NCBI GenBank assembly: GCA_965249065.1
Contig: CBDFLG010000001.1
Coordinates: 372,001-436,000 of the forward strand
DNA length: 64,000 nt
From: VXOI01 sp965249065
Lineage (GTDB): Bacteria; Chloroflexota; Dehalococcoidia; Lucifugimonadales; UBA3495
Direction of reading: 5' to 3'
This document shows positions 62,966-64,000 of the stretch, piece by piece. Within the stretch, counting starts at the first letter, position 1. Each line of letters opens with the position of its first letter. A model generated the notes under the pieces. That model had not been told where the DNA came from. It made no database searches and worked only from the letters and a program-made list of their open reading frames with translations. The position numbers were made by a program, and so were the translations under genes.

Positions 62966-64000
62966 CTACACCAACGGTGGCCGCCGCTGGTGCCAGTCCG
63001 TGACCTGCTGATAGGCGTGGCCTACGCGCATTACCAGTCCGTCGGCCATGGGCCGCCCCACGATTTGCAACGACAGCGGCAGGTTTCCCTCCGGTCCGGC
63101 CGAGGCTGTGAAGCCACAGGGAATGGACAGGGCCGGAACCCCCGCCACGTTGAACGCCCCGGTGAAATTGCGCACTCCGGAAATTCGGCTGCGGGCATCC
63201 TCCTGGCTCTTGATGCCAGGCTCCCCGGGGAGTAGCGGCGCCACCGTCGGCGATGTGGGCAGTACGATAACGTCCACTTCCTCCAGCGCGTCCAGCACCG
63301 CTTGGCGAATCAGCGTCCGCACCTTTTGCGCCTTGTAGTAGGCTTGCGCCGGAGTGAGAATCGCCGTGAGCAGCCGCACCCGCGTGTTGTGGTCATACTC
63401 GGCGGCACGGTTTCGCAGCCTTTCGTGGTGGACAGCCGCGCCGTCCATGTCGGTGATGCACTTGGAGACCGCCCCGGCGTTTTCCACGATGGGGATGGAA
63501 ATCTCCCGCACCGTCGCGCCCAGTTCGCCCAGTTGAGCGATGGCCGACTCAACAATCTGGCGCACTTCCGGCGCCAGCCCGCCCCCGGCAACCTTCTCAC
63601 TCAGCACGCCGACGCGCAGGCCGCCGATGCCTCCCTGGATTTCCTGCGAATAGTCGGGAACCGGCGTGTTCCACGAATAGGGGTCATGCGGGTCGTGCCC
63701 TGCGATGGCCTGGAAGGTCAGGGCGCAGTCCTCCGCGGAGCGCGAGATGGGGCCGACGGTGTCCATTGACCACGACACTCCGGCCACCCCGCGACGGCTC
63801 ACCCGCCCCCAAGTGGGCCGCAGCCCGGTCAGTCCGCTCCAGGCGGCGGGGATGCGCGTCGAGCCGCCGGTGTCCTCCGCCAGCGCCGTGGCGCACAGGA
63901 ACGCCGCCGTAGCCGCCGCCGAACCACTGCTGGATATGCCGGGGTTGCGCGACAAGTCCCACGGGTTGCGTGGCTGCCCGCCCGGATGGTGAAAGCTCTC
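62966..64000 (-). CDS. Amidase family protein (amidase signature), 5' part outside the window
   Basis: The C-terminal 345 residues of an amidase-signature enzyme; the gene continues past the right edge. RNPWDLSRNPGISSSGSAAA and TALAEDTGGSTRIPA carry two of the Ser-cisSer-Lys triad residues; the Lys is beyond the window. The typical glycine-rich PGGSSGGSA reads PGISSSGSA here, a modest variation. Substrate unknown; GatA/AtzE-like enzymes hydrolyse diverse amides. Convergent with parE. Confidence 0.88.
   Translation of the reverse strand, partial: ESFHHPGGQPRNPWDLSRNPGISSSGSAAATAAFLCATALAEDTGGSTRIPAAWSGLTGLRPTWGRVSRRGVAGVSWSMDTVGPISRSAEDCALTFQAIAGHDPHDPYSWNTPVPDYSQEIQGGIGGLRVGVLSEKVAGGGLAPEVRQIVESAIAQLGELGATVREISIPIVENAGAVSKCITDMDGAAVHHERLRNRAAEYDHNTRVRLLTAILTPAQAYYKAQKVRTLIRQAVLDALEEVDVIVLPTSPTVAPLLPGEPGIKSQEDARSRISGVRNFTGAFNVAGVPALSIPCGFTASAGPEGNLPLSLQIVGRPMADGLVMRVGHAYQQVTDWHQRRPPLV

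Noticed and set aside
1..64000. Whole-genome reassignment of UGA as an explanation for the two read-through genes
   Set aside because: Many intact genes here end normally in TGA (for example the nudix, thioesterase and LLM genes), so UGA is a stop except in the two special contexts.
1..64000. tRNA, rRNA or CRISPR loci
   Set aside because: No T-loop-like GGTTCGAATCC outside coding sequence with a matching acceptor stem was seen, no rRNA segments, and no regularly spaced repeats of CRISPR type; the tandem repeats present are directly adjacent units.

Overview
The window is a GC-rich bacterial chromosome segment. It most resembles an uncultivated Chloroflexota, perhaps a Dehalococcoidia/SAR202-type lineage. 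This is an inference from gene content: a cytoplasmic reductive-dehalogenase homologue, extracellular proteins with long (P/T)ATPTPTP linkers, a DUF1800/DUF1501 pair, many MFS permeases, and LLM, GMC, amidohydrolase, FAH and NIPSNAP family enzymes. There are no rRNA or tRNA genes and no CRISPR array.

Layout. 0.2-13.8 kb: core metabolism (prs, ispH, the der-plsY-gpsA operon, argF, ppk2-nudix), a Fic protein, a flippase-like membrane protein, a hot-dog thioesterase and a pentapeptide-TIR fusion. 13.8-16.1 kb: a lower-GC cluster of secreted proteins with in-frame stops. 16.2-20.4 kb: the RdhA-like Fe-S protein, a TPP enzyme and a retropepsin-like protease pair. 20.4-25.8 kb: rsmI, a fresh IS982 insertion with target duplication, two tandem MFS paralogues and a cyclophilin. 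26-30 kb: an operon of DUF1800, a small membrane coiled-coil protein, DUF1501 and an NHL propeller. 30.8-42.1 kb: catabolic enzymes (ornithine cyclodeaminase family, D-2-hydroxyacid dehydrogenase, amidohydrolase plus GMC oxidoreductase, FAH, NIPSNAP), an Uma2 protein and a decayed GmrSD-type gene. 42.2-50.3 kb: a frameshifted secreted trypsin-like protease, an LLM oxidoreductase, a PaREP1/HEPN protein and a multiply frameshifted type ISP restriction-modification gene. 50.3-64 kb: MBL hydrolase, Smr protein, two selenoprotein genes, PAP2 phosphatase, MFS, alpha/beta hydrolase, higBA, tldD-tldE, parDE and the start of an amidase.

The most notable observation is a pair of genes that ordinary ORF calling cuts at UGA. 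A peroxiredoxin-like gene (51861-52364) has UGA exactly where the active-site Cys belongs (RGHW-U-PYC). An AhpD/carboxymuconolactone-decarboxylase-like gene (54330-54707, minus strand) has UGA at the second Cys of its CxxC motif (CGV-U). Both read on in frame with strong family similarity, both have a good ribosome-binding site, and both have a short hairpin 11-15 nt after the UGA that could be a bacterial SECIS. They look like two redox selenoproteins lying 2 kb apart, plausibly acting together in peroxide or thiol chemistry.

A second theme is decay. Secreted proteins and defence genes (type ISP RM, GmrSD-type, trypsin-like lipoprotein, metzincin-like protease) are broken by stops or frameshifts, while housekeeping genes are intact. 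Assembly error cannot be excluded from one sequence, but the distribution favours real pseudogenisation.
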